A stretch of DNA of 64,000 nt, taken from the NCBI RefSeq assembly GCF_030397665.1, contig NZ_JAPUBT010000002.1, positions 467,383 to 531,382 on the forward strand, written 5' to 3'. Position numbers and translations under genes: made by a program. Numbering within the stretch: the first letter of the stretch is position 1; every line of letters starts with the position of its first letter. This stretch comes from Janthinobacterium sp. SUN073. GTDB lineage: Bacteria > Pseudomonadota > Gammaproteobacteria > Burkholderiales > Burkholderiaceae_D. Positions 16,594-25,376 of this stretch are shown piece by piece. The notes under the pieces are model-generated. The model had not been told where the DNA came from, ran no database searches, and saw only the letters and a list, made by a program, of their open reading frames with translations.

Positions 16594-17331
16594 TTAGATG
16601 CGCTGGCCGCCGTCGATGGGTATTTCCGCGCCCGTGATATACGAGGCGCGCTCGCTGCACAAGAACTCCACCAAATCCGCCACTTCGGCCGTCGTGCCCA
16701 GGCGGCGCAGGGGAATTTGCGTGTCGACGATGTGCGAGGTGCCCGGCGATAAAATCGCCGTGTCAATCTCGCCCGGTGCGATGGCATTCACGCGCACGTT
16801 CAGCGGCGCCATGTCGTTGGCCATTTCGCGCGTCAGCGACGCCAGCGCCGCCTTCGAACTGGCGTAGGCGGAACCGGCGAACGGGTGCACGCGGTAGCCG
16901 GCGATCGAGCAGAGGTTCACGACGGCGCCGTGCGCATTCGACAATTCCTGTGCAAAGCCCCGCGTGAGCGCCAGCGGCGCAAAGAAATTCGTGTTGTACA
17001 TGGCTTGCCACGTCTGCATGTCGGTGGTCAGCGAATTGACGCGCGAGCCGCCCGGCCCCTTCGGCGACACGCCCGCATTGTTCACCAGCGCGTGCAATTT
17101 GGAGTCGCCCAGCATGGGACGCAGGGTGTCGACCATCTGCCCGATCTGGCTCAGGTCAGACAAATCCATGCACACATGCGTGTTGTGTTCCTGGCTGCGC
17201 GGGCAGCCGCCGGGAATCGGGCTGCGCGAGACGGTGATGACCCTCCAGCCCAGGCTGCGAAAGCGTTCGGCCACGGCGTGCCCGATGCCGCGGCTGGCGC
17301 CCGTGACGATGGCGGTTTTTTGTTCACTCAT
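16594..17331 (-). CDS. SDR-family oxidoreductase (FabG-like)
   Basis: A 245-residue short-chain dehydrogenase/reductase with cofactor motif TGASRGIG (residues 10-17), NNAG near 88, and catalytic Ser with YxxxK in SAYASSKAALASLTRE (Tyr near 155). It should use NAD(P)H; the arginine in SRGIG and SR after beta-2 suggests NADPH. The substrate is unknown. The start overlaps the GntR regulator stop as ATGA, so both are one unit and the regulator probably controls it. FabG or a sugar/hydroxyacid dehydrogenase are equally possible. Confidence 0.85.
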   Translation of the reverse strand: MSEQKTAIVTGASRGIGHAVAERFRSLGWRVITVSRSPIPGGCPRSQEHNTHVCMDLSDLSQIGQMVDTLRPMLGDSKLHALVNNAGVSPKGPGGSRVNSLTTDMQTWQAMYNTNFFAPLALTRGFAQELSNAHGAVVNLCSIAGYRVHPFAGSAYASSKAALASLTREMANDMAPLNVRVNAIAPGEIDTAILSPGTSHIVDTQIPLRRLGTTAEVADLVEFLCSERASYITGAEIPIDGGQRI

Positions 17332-18056
17332 GTTCTTCCTTGTTCTTCCTTGTCCTGTTCTTGTTCGGTTGTGCCGGCGTGGATGCGCTCCTGGCGCATG
17401 ACATAGGCCAGCATCTGCGTGCCGCCGTCGAGGATGTCCTGTTCGATGGCGCGCCGCGCGGCCGCGCTGTCGCGCTGGCGCAGCGCGCTGATGATGGCGT
17501 GGTGGTGGCCCACCCGCATGTCGGGCGAAAAGCTGGCGTAGCCGGCGGCGATCAGGGGTGCCGTCTGCATCCACAGGTGGTCGACGAAGCGTTTTAATGT
17601 CGGCATGCCGGCCGCCTGCGCCAAGGCCAGGTGAAACGCCTGGTTGCATTGCAGGGCCGCCGCCAGGTCATGCCGCGCGATGGCCTCTTCATTCGCCTGC
17701 AGCAGGCGTTCCAGGTCGGCCAGCGTGGCGGCGTCGATGCGCTGCGCCGCCTCGAACGCGCCCAGCCCTTCCAGTTCCAGGCGCAGCGCACGGATTTCCA
17801 GGTAGCGCGCCACGCTGAGCACAGGCACGCGGAAGTCGCGCGGCGAGCGCAGCACCAGCGCCTCTTCCTGCACCAGTTGCAGCATGGCGTCGCGCACGGG
17901 CGTGACGCTGGTGCCCAGCTGCAGCGCCAGCTCGCGGATGCGCAGCCGGTCATTCGGCTGGAAGCGCCCGGCCGCCAGCGCGTCGCGCAGCATCGCGTAC
18001 ACGGACTTGCCCAGGTTGACGTGCACCAGGCTGTCCAGGGAATGGTTCATAGGCAT
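17328..18056 (-). CDS. GntR-family regulator (FadR/FCD subfamily)
   Basis: About 242 residues: an N-terminal winged helix with DRLRIRELALQLGTSVTPVR (residues about 38-58) and an all-helical FCD ligand domain with conserved His residues (NQAFHLALAQAAG, VGHHHAIISALRQRD) that usually bind a metal and a small carboxylate. It is coupled to the SDR gene by an ATGA overlap. The start could be 18056, 18050 or 18086; the first two keep it clear of a 14-bp palindrome just upstream, which looks like its own operator. Confidence 0.87.
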   Translation of the reverse strand: MPMNHSLDSLVHVNLGKSVYAMLRDALAAGRFQPNDRLRIRELALQLGTSVTPVRDAMLQLVQEEALVLRSPRDFRVPVLSVARYLEIRALRLELEGLGAFEAAQRIDAATLADLERLLQANEEAIARHDLAAALQCNQAFHLALAQAAGMPTLKRFVDHLWMQTAPLIAAGYASFSPDMRVGHHHAIISALRQRDSAAARRAIEQDILDGGTQMLAYVMRQERIHAGTTEQEQDKEEQGRT

Positions 18057-18073
18057 TTTCAAATTTTTCAGAT

Positions 18074-18087
18074 TATGATGCATCATA
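18074..18087. promoter_or_regulatory. 14-bp palindrome TATGATGCATCATA, probable GntR operator
   Basis: A perfect palindrome, 18 bases upstream of the gntR start and about 100 bases upstream of the divergent thioesterase. Size and ATGAT/ATCAT half-sites are in the range of FCD-type GntR operators. Autoregulation is inferred. Confidence 0.5.
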
Positions 18088-18185
18088 CATCAACACATAA
18101 AACTGCGTTTTTCCAGGCGTGCGCCGCAGGCAGGAAACATCGCCAGCACGTACAATCAGCCGCCACCGTATCGAAAGGAGCGCAC

Positions 18186-18629
18186 TTGAACTGGGATTAT
18201 CCGCACGCCCACACCCTGCCCGTCACGCCCGAAGCGGGCGACATCGACGGCTTGCAGCATACGAACAACGCCGTGTATGTGCGCTGGTGCGAGCATATCG
18301 CCTGGCACCACTCGGCCATCCTGGGGCTGGACCTGGAAGATTACCGGCGCCTCGACCGGGCCATGGCGATACGTCGCGGCGAATACGATTACCTGCTGCC
18401 GACGCGGGCCGGCGAAGCGCTGACCCTGGCCACCTGGCTGTGCGCCAGCGACGGCCGCTCCAGCATGGAACGGCGCTTCCAGCTGATCCGCGACAGCGAC
18501 GGCGCCACCGTCGTGCGCGGACGCTGGGAATTGATCTGCATCGAATTGAGCAGCGGCCGCGCACGCCGCCTGCCGCCCGAATTCCTGGCCGTGTACGAAC
18601 CGGCCATCGTGGCGACGCAGCACGATTAA
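18186..18629 (+). CDS. Acyl-CoA thioesterase (4HBT hotdog fold)
   Basis: A 147-residue single-hotdog thioesterase. The conserved 4HBT stretch is GDIDGLQHTNNAVYVRWCEH (residues about 18-37), with a catalytic acidic residue and the HxNNxxY pattern, followed by VRGRWELICIEL. It hydrolyses an acyl-CoA thioester; chain or aromatic specificity is unknown. The start is TTG at 18186, chosen because AAAGGAG stands just upstream and no ATG lies near. Divergent from the GntR/SDR unit; converges on the YoaK gene with a 3-base gap. Confidence 0.84.
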   Translation: MNWDYPHAHTLPVTPEAGDIDGLQHTNNAVYVRWCEHIAWHHSAILGLDLEDYRRLDRAMAIRRGEYDYLLPTRAGEALTLATWLCASDGRSSMERRFQLIRDSDGATVVRGRWELICIELSSGRARRLPPEFLAVYEPAIVATQHD

Positions 18630-18632
18630 GAA

Positions 18633-19316
18633 TCAGGCCGGAAGGCGCGCCGGCTCCAGCGCAATCAGCACCAGCAAAATGGCCAGCGGCACGGCCAGCG
18701 CGGCGAAACCCACGGTCAGGTAGGCAAAGGCGGCCAGGATGGCGCCCACGGCAAAGCCCAGCAGGGGCCAGAAGCATTTGACGCAGCGTTCGCGCGTGGC
18801 GCCATCGGCCGCGCCGCGCAGCACGTCGACCGTGTCGATCACCAACTGTGTGACGTTGCCCGTCATCATGGACGTGGGCGCCAGGTGCGCCAGCAGCAGG
18901 CGGCTGATGGCGCTGTGCGCGCCCATGGCGGCCGCGCCGAACAGGCCGGCCGCCATCGCCAGCGCGCCCGGCTCCGCCGCCAACGGTTCGGCCAGCACGC
19001 CAGACACCATGAAACCGAGCAGCAGCGCCAGCTCCAGCAGCAGCGCCAGGCGCAGCGCCGGTCCGCCGCGACGCTCGACCGCCACCGTCAACAGCCGCGC
19101 CGCCGCCACACCCAGGATAAACGCGGGGAACGCCAGCAGCTTGAGGGCAATCGAGGCATGCGTGGCGTTGGCCAGCGCCGCGCCGATCAGCACGAAGTTG
19201 CCCGTCACGTGGGCGGTAAATAGTCCAAACAGGGCGACAAAGCCCAAGGTATCGACATAGCCGGCCAAGAAGCCCAGGCTGATGCCCTGCAAACGGCTGC
19301 GCTGCGCCAGATTCAT
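18633..19316 (-). CDS. YoaK/DUF1275 family membrane protein
   Basis: A 227-residue protein with about six predicted membrane helices. The family start is plain: GFLAGYVDTLGFVALFGLFT then AHVTGNF, and later PTSMMTGNVTQLVIDTVDVL. Proteins of this family are inner-membrane proteins of unknown transport role. It has its own promoter region toward the permease gene on the right. Confidence 0.87.
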   Translation of the reverse strand: MNLAQRSRLQGISLGFLAGYVDTLGFVALFGLFTAHVTGNFVLIGAALANATHASIALKLLAFPAFILGVAAARLLTVAVERRGGPALRLALLLELALLLGFMVSGVLAEPLAAEPGALAMAAGLFGAAAMGAHSAISRLLLAHLAPTSMMTGNVTQLVIDTVDVLRGAADGATRERCVKCFWPLLGFAVGAILAAFAYLTVGFAALAVPLAILLVLIALEPARLPA

Positions 19317-19506
19317 ACACGCTCCTCAAAAATTGGCCATCATGATACCGTGCGCCCGTCGCGGGCGGCAGCGGTTTTGCGCGCCGTTCGGCGAAGATGC
19401 ATGGCTTTTCTTGCGCCCCCGCAGTGCAACATGCATTTCGCTCCTGCTTTGCGCGTCCATGCTTTAGAATCAGCGACCTCAGCCCCGTAAAAACAGGATA
19501 AAACAT

Positions 19507-20871
19507 ATGACGGCAGTCGGGAATACCGAACCACAAGAGCTCAAGCGCGGCCTGAAAAGCCGCCACATCCAGCTCATCGCCCTGGGCGGCGCCATCGGCA
19601 CCGGCCTGTTTCTGGGTATCGCGCAAACCATCAAGATGGCAGGCCCTTCCGTGCTGCTGGGCTATGGCATCGCCGGCGTGATCGCCTTCCTGATCATGCG
19701 CCAGCTGGGCGAGATGGTGGTCGACGAACCCGTCGCCGGCTCCTTCAGCTATTTCGCCGACAAATACTGCGGCCACCTGCCCGGCTTCCTGTCGGGCTGG
19801 AATTACTGGGTACTGTATGTACTCGTCAGCATGGCCGAACTGACGGCCGTCGGCATCTATGTGCAGTACTGGTGGCCGGGCGTGCCCACCTGGGTCTCGG
19901 CGCTCATCTTCTTTTGCGCCATCAACGCCATCAGTTTGCTGAACGTGAAAGCCTTTGGCGAAATGGAATTCTGGTTCGCCATCATCAAGGTGGTCGCCAT
20001 CATCGGCATGATCGTCTTCGGCGCTTACCTGCTCGCGTCCGGCGACGCGGGTCCGCAAGCGTCGGTGGCCAACCTGTGGCAGCACGGCGGCTTCTTCCCG
20101 AATGGCTGGCAGGGCCTGGTGATGGCCATGGCCGTCATCATGTTCTCGTTCGGCGGCCTGGAACTGGTGGGCATCACGGCCGCCGAGGCAGATGACCCGA
20201 GCACGACGATTCCGCGCGCCACCAACCAGGCCATCTACCGCATCCTGATCTTTTACATCGGCGCGCTGGGCATTTTGTTGTCGCTGTACCCGTGGCAAAA
20301 CGTCGTCACCGGCGGCAGCCCCTTCGTGCTGATCTTCCATGCGCTCGACAGCAACCTGGTGGCCACGGCCCTGAACGTGGTGGTGCTGACGGCCGCCCTG
20401 TCCGTCTACAACAGCGGCGTGTACTGCAACACGCGCATGCTGTTCGGCCTGGCCAAGCAGGGCAATGCGCCGCGTGCGCTGCTGCACCTGAACCGCCGCG
20501 GCGTGCCGCTGGCGGCGCTGGGCGTGTCCGCCCTGGCCACGGGCGCCTGCGTGGTGGTCAATTACTTCATGCCAGGCGAAGCGTTCGAAGTGCTGATGGG
20601 ACTGGTGGTCTCGGCGCTGATCATCAACTGGGCCATGATCAGCTGGATCCATTTGCGCTTCCGCGCACAAAAGAAGGCCGAGGGCAAGACGACCTTGTTC
20701 CAGAGCCTGGGCTACCCGTTCACCAACTACCTGTGCCTGGTCTTCCTGGCGGGCATCCTGGTGATCATGTACCTGACGCCAGGCCTGCGCATCTCCGTCT
20801 ACCTGATTCCCGTGTGGCTCGCTGCGCTGGGCGTCGGTTACTGGATCAAGCAAAGCAAGGCCAAGGCCTGA
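19507..20871 (+). CDS. Amino acid permease, probable aromatic amino acid:H+ symporter (AroP/PheP type)
   Basis: A 454-residue APC-superfamily permease with twelve membrane helices. The helix-1 unwound motif is GGAIGTGLFLGIAQTIKMAGPSV-like (residues 27-49), and helix 6 has MFSFGGLELVGITAAEADDP, both typical of AroP, PheP and GABA permeases. The start is MTAVGNTEPQELKRGLKSRH, which fits the short cytosolic leader of AroP proteins. It probably imports phenylalanine, tyrosine or tryptophan; proline-type (ProY) transport is an alternative. A bidirectional hairpin terminator follows. Single-gene unit. Confidence 0.86.
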   Translation: MTAVGNTEPQELKRGLKSRHIQLIALGGAIGTGLFLGIAQTIKMAGPSVLLGYGIAGVIAFLIMRQLGEMVVDEPVAGSFSYFADKYCGHLPGFLSGWNYWVLYVLVSMAELTAVGIYVQYWWPGVPTWVSALIFFCAINAISLLNVKAFGEMEFWFAIIKVVAIIGMIVFGAYLLASGDAGPQASVANLWQHGGFFPNGWQGLVMAMAVIMFSFGGLELVGITAAEADDPSTTIPRATNQAIYRILIFYIGALGILLSLYPWQNVVTGGSPFVLIFHALDSNLVATALNVVVLTAALSVYNSGVYCNTRMLFGLAKQGNAPRALLHLNRRGVPLAALGVSALATGACVVVNYFMPGEAFEVLMGLVVSALIINWAMISWIHLRFRAQKKAEGKTTLFQSLGYPFTNYLCLVFLAGILVIMYLTPGLRISVYLIPVWLAALGVGYWIKQSKAKA

Positions 20872-20890
20872 CGCGACACCTTCACCAAAG

Positions 20891-20922
20891 AAAAAGCCGC
20901 CTTCGCAAGAAGGCGGCTTTTT
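20891..20922. terminator. Bidirectional rho-independent terminator
   Basis: AAAAAGCCGCCTT (20891-20903), six-base loop, AAGGCGGCTTTTT (20910-20922). A and T runs on both sides let it end the permease transcript and the convergent gene at 20931. Confidence 0.9.
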
Positions 20923-20930
20923 CATGTCCG

Positions 20931-22562
20931 CTACGCGCCGACTGATGCGCCGGCCGCCCCATCGAGTTCCTGCGCCTCGGGCATGGCGTCCGCCTGCCAC
21001 AGGCTGATCAGCTGGCCGGGATAGGATTGCAGCATGATGTCGTCGTTCAGTGCCAGCAAATCCTTTTTGCGCTGCTCGGCCTTTTCCTCGGCAGTCTGGT
21101 CCGTGGCGCCCGTCTTGTAAGGCCCCAGCAGCGTCAACAGGTCGCGCTGCACCGAATGCTGGGTCGGCGTGGTCGTGTCCGACTCCAGCTTGCCCATCAC
21201 ATACTTCATGACCTGCGTGGACTGGTTGGCCGCCTGCCGCAGGCTGGCCTTCACCAGCTTGCCTTCCTTGTAAGCCAGTTGCGCATCGCTGCTGGCCGTG
21301 TCTTCGATCTGGTGGAAAGTGTAGTTCTGCGATTCCTTCGCTTCCGTCAAGCGCAGCGGCAAGCCGGGGATCAAAGTCTGGTGGTAGCTGGCGCTCAGCT
21401 TCGATTGCTGCTGCTGGCGGATCGAGCGCTCGTCCTCGCTGGCGCCGCCCAGAGTCGTCTTTTGCGACAGCTCATAGCTGAAGCCATCTTTTTCCACCGG
21501 GCGCATGGGATTGATGAATTGCGGCGTTTGCGATACCGAAGCGCTGAAGTCCGCCATGCCCGTCAAGATCGCCTTGTCCTCGGCCGCCAGGCGCCACTTG
21601 CCCGCTTCCGGCACGCCGGGCGCGCCCTGCGGCGCGGCGGCGTTGCTGTGCAAGGCGCCAAACGCATCCTTGAACATGGACATCAGTCCGGCATCGGCAT
21701 GGCCGCGCGACGCGGCCTGGCCGATCTGCTTCATATAACTGCTCATGGCCTTGGCCTGCTGTTCCTTGCTGCCCAGGGTATTGAGTTTGCTGGCGTCCAC
21801 CTTTACGTCCAGCGATCCGGCCACGCCGCTGAAGCTGACCTTGCGCTGCGCGCTGTCGGCCTGGAAATCCAGCGTCTGCGTGCTTTGCGGTTCGGTGCGC
21901 ACTTTCACTTCCGCATGCAAGTTCACCGACGCCAGCACGTCCTGGTCGAATTGCATCAGGCCGTTCAACTTGATCTTCGGCTGCCCTTTCGCCATGCCAT
22001 CGATGGCTTCCTGGAACGCGTCGGCCAGGCCGCCCAGCGCGTCGGCCTCGGCCTCGCTGAGTTCGCCGCTCGTGCTCATGCGCACGGCCAGGCCATCGTC
22101 CTGGCTGTCGAGCGACAACTTGACCTCCACGCCGCTCTTGGTGGTGATACTGAGAGTGACCCGGTCTTCGCCATTGCCGTGCAGGCTGGCCGGCGGCAAG
22201 GCCCCGATTTCGCTATAGGTATTGGGCTCCATGCGCGGCGGCGCTTGCTGCACTGCCTGCGACACATTGCGCACGCCCCCCTTGATCTGCTCCAGCAAGC
22301 TCGCGCCCAGGCCGCCGAAACGGCCGCCAAACGTGCGCGAAGAGAAGTTTTTCGTCATTTGCTCGCTGACGCCATCGCGCGACGGGCTTTCCCATATCTT
22401 CGGCGAAGGCGTCAGATACGCGACGACTTGCGTCGCCCCGATGGCAACGATGGAAGACGGGCTTGGCGCCGGAGACGGCGCGGCATCGGCCTTGTTGGCC
22501 GCGGCACTGAGCGCGCGGGACGGACTTGGATTCCAGCTCGGGATCGAGGAGACGGAGGTCAT
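20931..22562 (-). CDS. Large hypothetical protein, no known domain
   Basis: A 543-residue protein with no signal peptide or membrane segment. The first ~65 residues are a low-complexity Ser/Pro/Ala region (for example AAPSPAPSPSSIVAIGATQV). The middle has regular beta-type repeats (DRVTLSITTKSGVEVKLSLD, then VNLHAEVKVRTEPQ and RKVSFSGVAGSLDVKVDASK). The C-terminal half is helical with GlnGln runs. I recognise no family; similar proteins occur in Massilia/Janthinobacterium as uncharacterised. It may be surface-associated or flagellum-linked, but nothing here proves it. The start at MTSVSSIPS is preceded by GGAGG-like bases (GACGGAGGTC in the other strand sense is absent, so the start is by length only). 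Confidence 0.7.
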   Translation of the reverse strand: MTSVSSIPSWNPSPSRALSAAANKADAAPSPAPSPSSIVAIGATQVVAYLTPSPKIWESPSRDGVSEQMTKNFSSRTFGGRFGGLGASLLEQIKGGVRNVSQAVQQAPPRMEPNTYSEIGALPPASLHGNGEDRVTLSITTKSGVEVKLSLDSQDDGLAVRMSTSGELSEAEADALGGLADAFQEAIDGMAKGQPKIKLNGLMQFDQDVLASVNLHAEVKVRTEPQSTQTLDFQADSAQRKVSFSGVAGSLDVKVDASKLNTLGSKEQQAKAMSSYMKQIGQAASRGHADAGLMSMFKDAFGALHSNAAAPQGAPGVPEAGKWRLAAEDKAILTGMADFSASVSQTPQFINPMRPVEKDGFSYELSQKTTLGGASEDERSIRQQQQSKLSASYHQTLIPGLPLRLTEAKESQNYTFHQIEDTASSDAQLAYKEGKLVKASLRQAANQSTQVMKYVMGKLESDTTTPTQHSVQRDLLTLLGPYKTGATDQTAEEKAEQRKKDLLALNDDIMLQSYPGQLISLWQADAMPEAQELDGAAGASVGA

Positions 22563-22985
22563 GGGTCTTATGCCTTGCTAAACGAGAATCGGTGATTGGA
22601 TAAAAGATGCATAACTTTCAGTTTTTGATAACTATTTACCTTCGAGCGCACCCAGGCTGTCACGAAAAAAGGGATGGGGCGCATCGCAAACGCTAAGCAG
22701 ACACTACTATAACGACGTGAAAGGTGAAATCATGAGCGAAAAACAGGATGAAAATTTTTCATTCTCACTACAAATCACCCTCCGCCGCCACGCCCGCGCC
22801 CGCACGTGTTCGCCATCTAACTCAATCTGAACTGTTGCCTCAAGTAAAATTCTACTGTTGCTCAAATGCTGAAAGTGACTTTGTGTGATATTCCGCCTGC
22901 CCGCAATCACTATGATCGCTGAGTGCTTCACGATAAATCCGCATGAGCTTATGCGAAACGGCAAGCACGGCCTTAAGGAGGCAGC
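22563..22985. other. 423-base intergenic region upstream of the chemoreceptor
   Basis: AT-richer than the genes around it. It should hold the promoters of two divergent genes. I looked for a flagellar sigma-28 site (TAAAG-N15-GCCGATAA) and found no convincing one. AAGGAGG at 22975-22981 is the ribosome site for the chemoreceptor. Confidence 0.6.
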
Positions 22986-24695
22986 ATGAGATTTCTGAAC
23001 TTAACCATAGCCAAGCGGCTCGGCCTGGGCTTTGGCCTGGTCGCCCTGTTCCTGTTGCTGGTCATCGCGCTGGGACTGACCAGCATGCGGCAAATCCAGG
23101 ACCGCATGGATGAAGCGACCAAGGTCAACAACGTCGAAACCAGGCTAGCCCAGACTATGGACTTGACAGTAACCGAGCGGGCGCTGGCGCTGCGCAATCT
23201 GATTTTGCTGAAAGAGGACAAGGAAATCCAGATCGAGGTCGCGCGCATCGCGGAGCAGGAAAAAAAATACGCCTCCGCCCAGCAAAAGCTGGGGGCGATG
23301 TTCGCCACGCTGGAAGGCACCTCGAACGAAGAAAAAAGCCTGCTCGAACAGATCCGTACACAAAGCGAGCTGGCGGCCCCCTTCATTCAGCGGGCCGCCG
23401 CGCTGGCGCTGAACCAGAAGCAGGATGATGCCTACAAGCTGCTGCGTTATGAATTCCGCCCCGTGCAAAAGCGCTGGTGGGAATTGCTGCGCACCTTGAT
23501 CGCCGTCGAGGAAAAGCAGAATAACGAGGCCTCCAGCATGGCCGAGGCGGCCTACAGCCAGGCGCGCCTGGTGATGCTGAGCATCGGCTCGCTGGCCCTC
23601 GTCACCAGCCTGCTGGCCGCCGTGCTGATCACGCGCGGCGTGACGCGCCAACTCGGTTGCGAACCCGACGAAGCGGCGGCGATCGCCGGACAGATCGCCA
23701 GCGGCAACCTGGCCGTGGCCATCCATACCCGCCCCGGCGACACGCACAGCCTGCTGTACGCCATGCAGTCGATGCGCGACAGCCTGGCGCAAATCGTCCA
23801 GCAAGTGCACGCCAGCACCGAGACCATCGCCACGGCGGCGGGACAAATCGCCATGGGCAACCTGGACTTGTCTTCGCGCACGGAGCAGCAGGCCAGCACG
23901 CTGGAGCAAACCGCTTCGTCCATGGAAGAACTGACCAGCACCGTGCGCATCAACACCGACCATGCGCGCCAGGCCAACGGGCTGGCCGAATCGGCTTCCG
24001 ATGTCGCCACCAAGGGCGGCGCCGTGGTGGCGCAGGTGGTCGACACCATGGCGGCCATCGATGTCTCGGCGCGCAAGATCGTCGACATCATCGCCGTCAT
24101 CGACGGCATCGCCTTCCAGACGAATATCCTGGCACTGAACGCGGCGGTCGAGGCGGCCCGCGCCGGGGAACAGGGGCGCGGCTTTGCCGTGGTGGCCACC
24201 GAGGTGCGCAATCTGGCACAGCGCTCGGCCGCGGCCGCCAAGGAAATCAAGGACTTGATCGGCGACTCGGTCGACAAGGTCCAGGCCGGCAACCGGCTGG
24301 TGGAACAGGCCGGATCGACCATGCACGAGGTGGTCGCCAGCGTGCGGCGCGTCACCGGCATCATGTCCGAAATGATGTCCGCCAGCCAGGAACAATCGGC
24401 CGGCATCGAGCAAATCAATATGGCCGTGACGCAAATGGACAATGTGACACAGCAAAATGCGGCGCTGGTCGAAGAAGCCGCCGCCGCCGCGCAAGCGATG
24501 CAGGAACAGGTCAACAGCCTGAACGACGTGGTCAGCGTCTTCCGCGTGGGCAACATCGCCGGTGGCCGCGAGGCGGGACTGCGCGTGGTCAGCCGTCCGC
24601 CACCGCCGCTGGCGGCACGACGCCCGCCCGCCACGCCAAAGCCGTCCCGTCCGGCCGCCGCCAAGCCCAGCGAAATCGAGTGGGAACAGTTTTGA
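22986..24695 (+). CDS. Methyl-accepting chemotaxis protein
   Basis: A 569-residue transmembrane chemoreceptor. TM1 is residues about 10-33 and TM2 about 192-212, enclosing a ~160-residue four-helix-bundle-like periplasmic sensor. A HAMP region follows, then the signalling domain with the conserved tip [20 protein letters not shown] (residues about 378-397) that binds CheA/CheW. The C-terminal tail is Pro/Ala-rich and ends EIEWEQF; the last five residues resemble the NWETF-type tether for CheR/CheB. AAGGAGG before the ATG fixes the start. The APS kinase gene follows after 21 bases, so they may be cotranscribed. Confidence 0.95.
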   Translation: MRFLNLTIAKRLGLGFGLVALFLLLVIALGLTSMRQIQDRMDEATKVNNVETRLAQTMDLTVTERALALRNLILLKEDKEIQIEVARIAEQEKKYASAQQKLGAMFATLEGTSNEEKSLLEQIRTQSELAAPFIQRAAALALNQKQDDAYKLLRYEFRPVQKRWWELLRTLIAVEEKQNNEASSMAEAAYSQARLVMLSIGSLALVTSLLAAVLITRGVTRQLGCEPDEAAAIAGQIASGNLAVAIHTRPGDTHSLLYAMQSMRDSLAQIVQQVHASTETIATAAGQIAMGNLDLSSRTEQQASTLEQTASSMEELTSTVRINTDHARQANGLAESASDVATKGGAVVAQVVDTMAAIDVSARKIVDIIAVIDGIAFQTNILALNAAVEAARAGEQGRGFAVVATEVRNLAQRSAAAAKEIKDLIGDSVDKVQAGNRLVEQAGSTMHEVVASVRRVTGIMSEMMSASQEQSAGIEQINMAVTQMDNVTQQNAALVEEAAAAAQAMQEQVNSLNDVVSVFRVGNIAGGREAGLRVVSRPPPPLAARRPPATPKPSRPAAAKPSEIEWEQF

Positions 24696-24716
24696 GCCGG
24701 CAACGGGGAGTGGCAC

Positions 24717-25343
24717 ATGGGTAAACTGGAACAGATCGCCGCCGCGGGCCACGTGGCGACGCACATCTTCCCGCATACGGGCCATATCGGCAAGGAACAG
24801 CGGGGGCCGCTGGCCGGCCAGCGGGCTGCGACGCTGTGGCTGACCGGCCTGAGCGGCGCAGGCAAGTCGACGCTGGCGTACGCGCTGGAAAGGCGGCTGC
24901 TGGCGGCGGGCCGCCTGAGCTGCGTGCTCGACGGCGACAATATGCGGCAGCACCTGAATGGCGACCTGGGCTTTTCTCCGCGCGACCGCCAGGAAAACAT
25001 CCGCCGCGCTGCCGTCGTGGCCAGGCTGATGAACGACGCCGGCATGATGGTCATCTGCGCCTTCATCTCGCCGCTGCGCAGCGACCGCGAGATGGCGCGC
25101 CAGATCATCGGCGGTGACGACTTTATCGAAGCCTATATCAGCACGCCATGCGCGCTGTGCGAGGAACGCGATCCCAAGGGACTGTACCAGAAAGCGCGGG
25201 CCGGACTGATCCCGGCATTTACGGGCGTCTCGGCGCCCTACGAAGCACCGCTGGCGCCGGCACTGACGCTCGATACCGGCACGCTGTCGCTGGAACAGGC
25301 TTGCGAACGGCTGTTCCAGCAGCTGTGCCCGCGCTTCCTCTGA
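24717..25343 (+). CDS. cysC: Adenylyl-sulfate (APS) kinase
   Basis: A 208-residue APS kinase, ATP + APS giving PAPS + ADP. It has the P-loop GLSGAGKST (residues 44-52), then CVLDGDNMRQHLNGDLGFSP and the family motif RRAAVVARLMNDAGMMVICAFISP, with kinase lid residues in RDPKGLYQKARAG. It is the stand-alone type, without a fused ATP sulfurylase. It lies 21 bases after the chemoreceptor and 33 bases before a sulfotransferase. With no cysD/N or cysH beside it, the PAPS is probably meant for sulfation rather than assimilation (inference). GGGGAG about 9 bases before the ATG. Confidence 0.93.
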   Translation: MGKLEQIAAAGHVATHIFPHTGHIGKEQRGPLAGQRAATLWLTGLSGAGKSTLAYALERRLLAAGRLSCVLDGDNMRQHLNGDLGFSPRDRQENIRRAAVVARLMNDAGMMVICAFISPLRSDREMARQIIGGDDFIEAYISTPCALCEERDPKGLYQKARAGLIPAFTGVSAPYEAPLAPALTLDTGTLSLEQACERLFQQLCPRFL

Positions 25344-25376
25344 TGCCGCGCACCCACCTGTTCGAGGAATGATGCG

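Noticed and set aside
22563..22985. A flagellar sigma-28 promoter in front of the chemoreceptor
   Set aside because: No stretch with both TAAAG and GCCGATAA at the right spacing was found.
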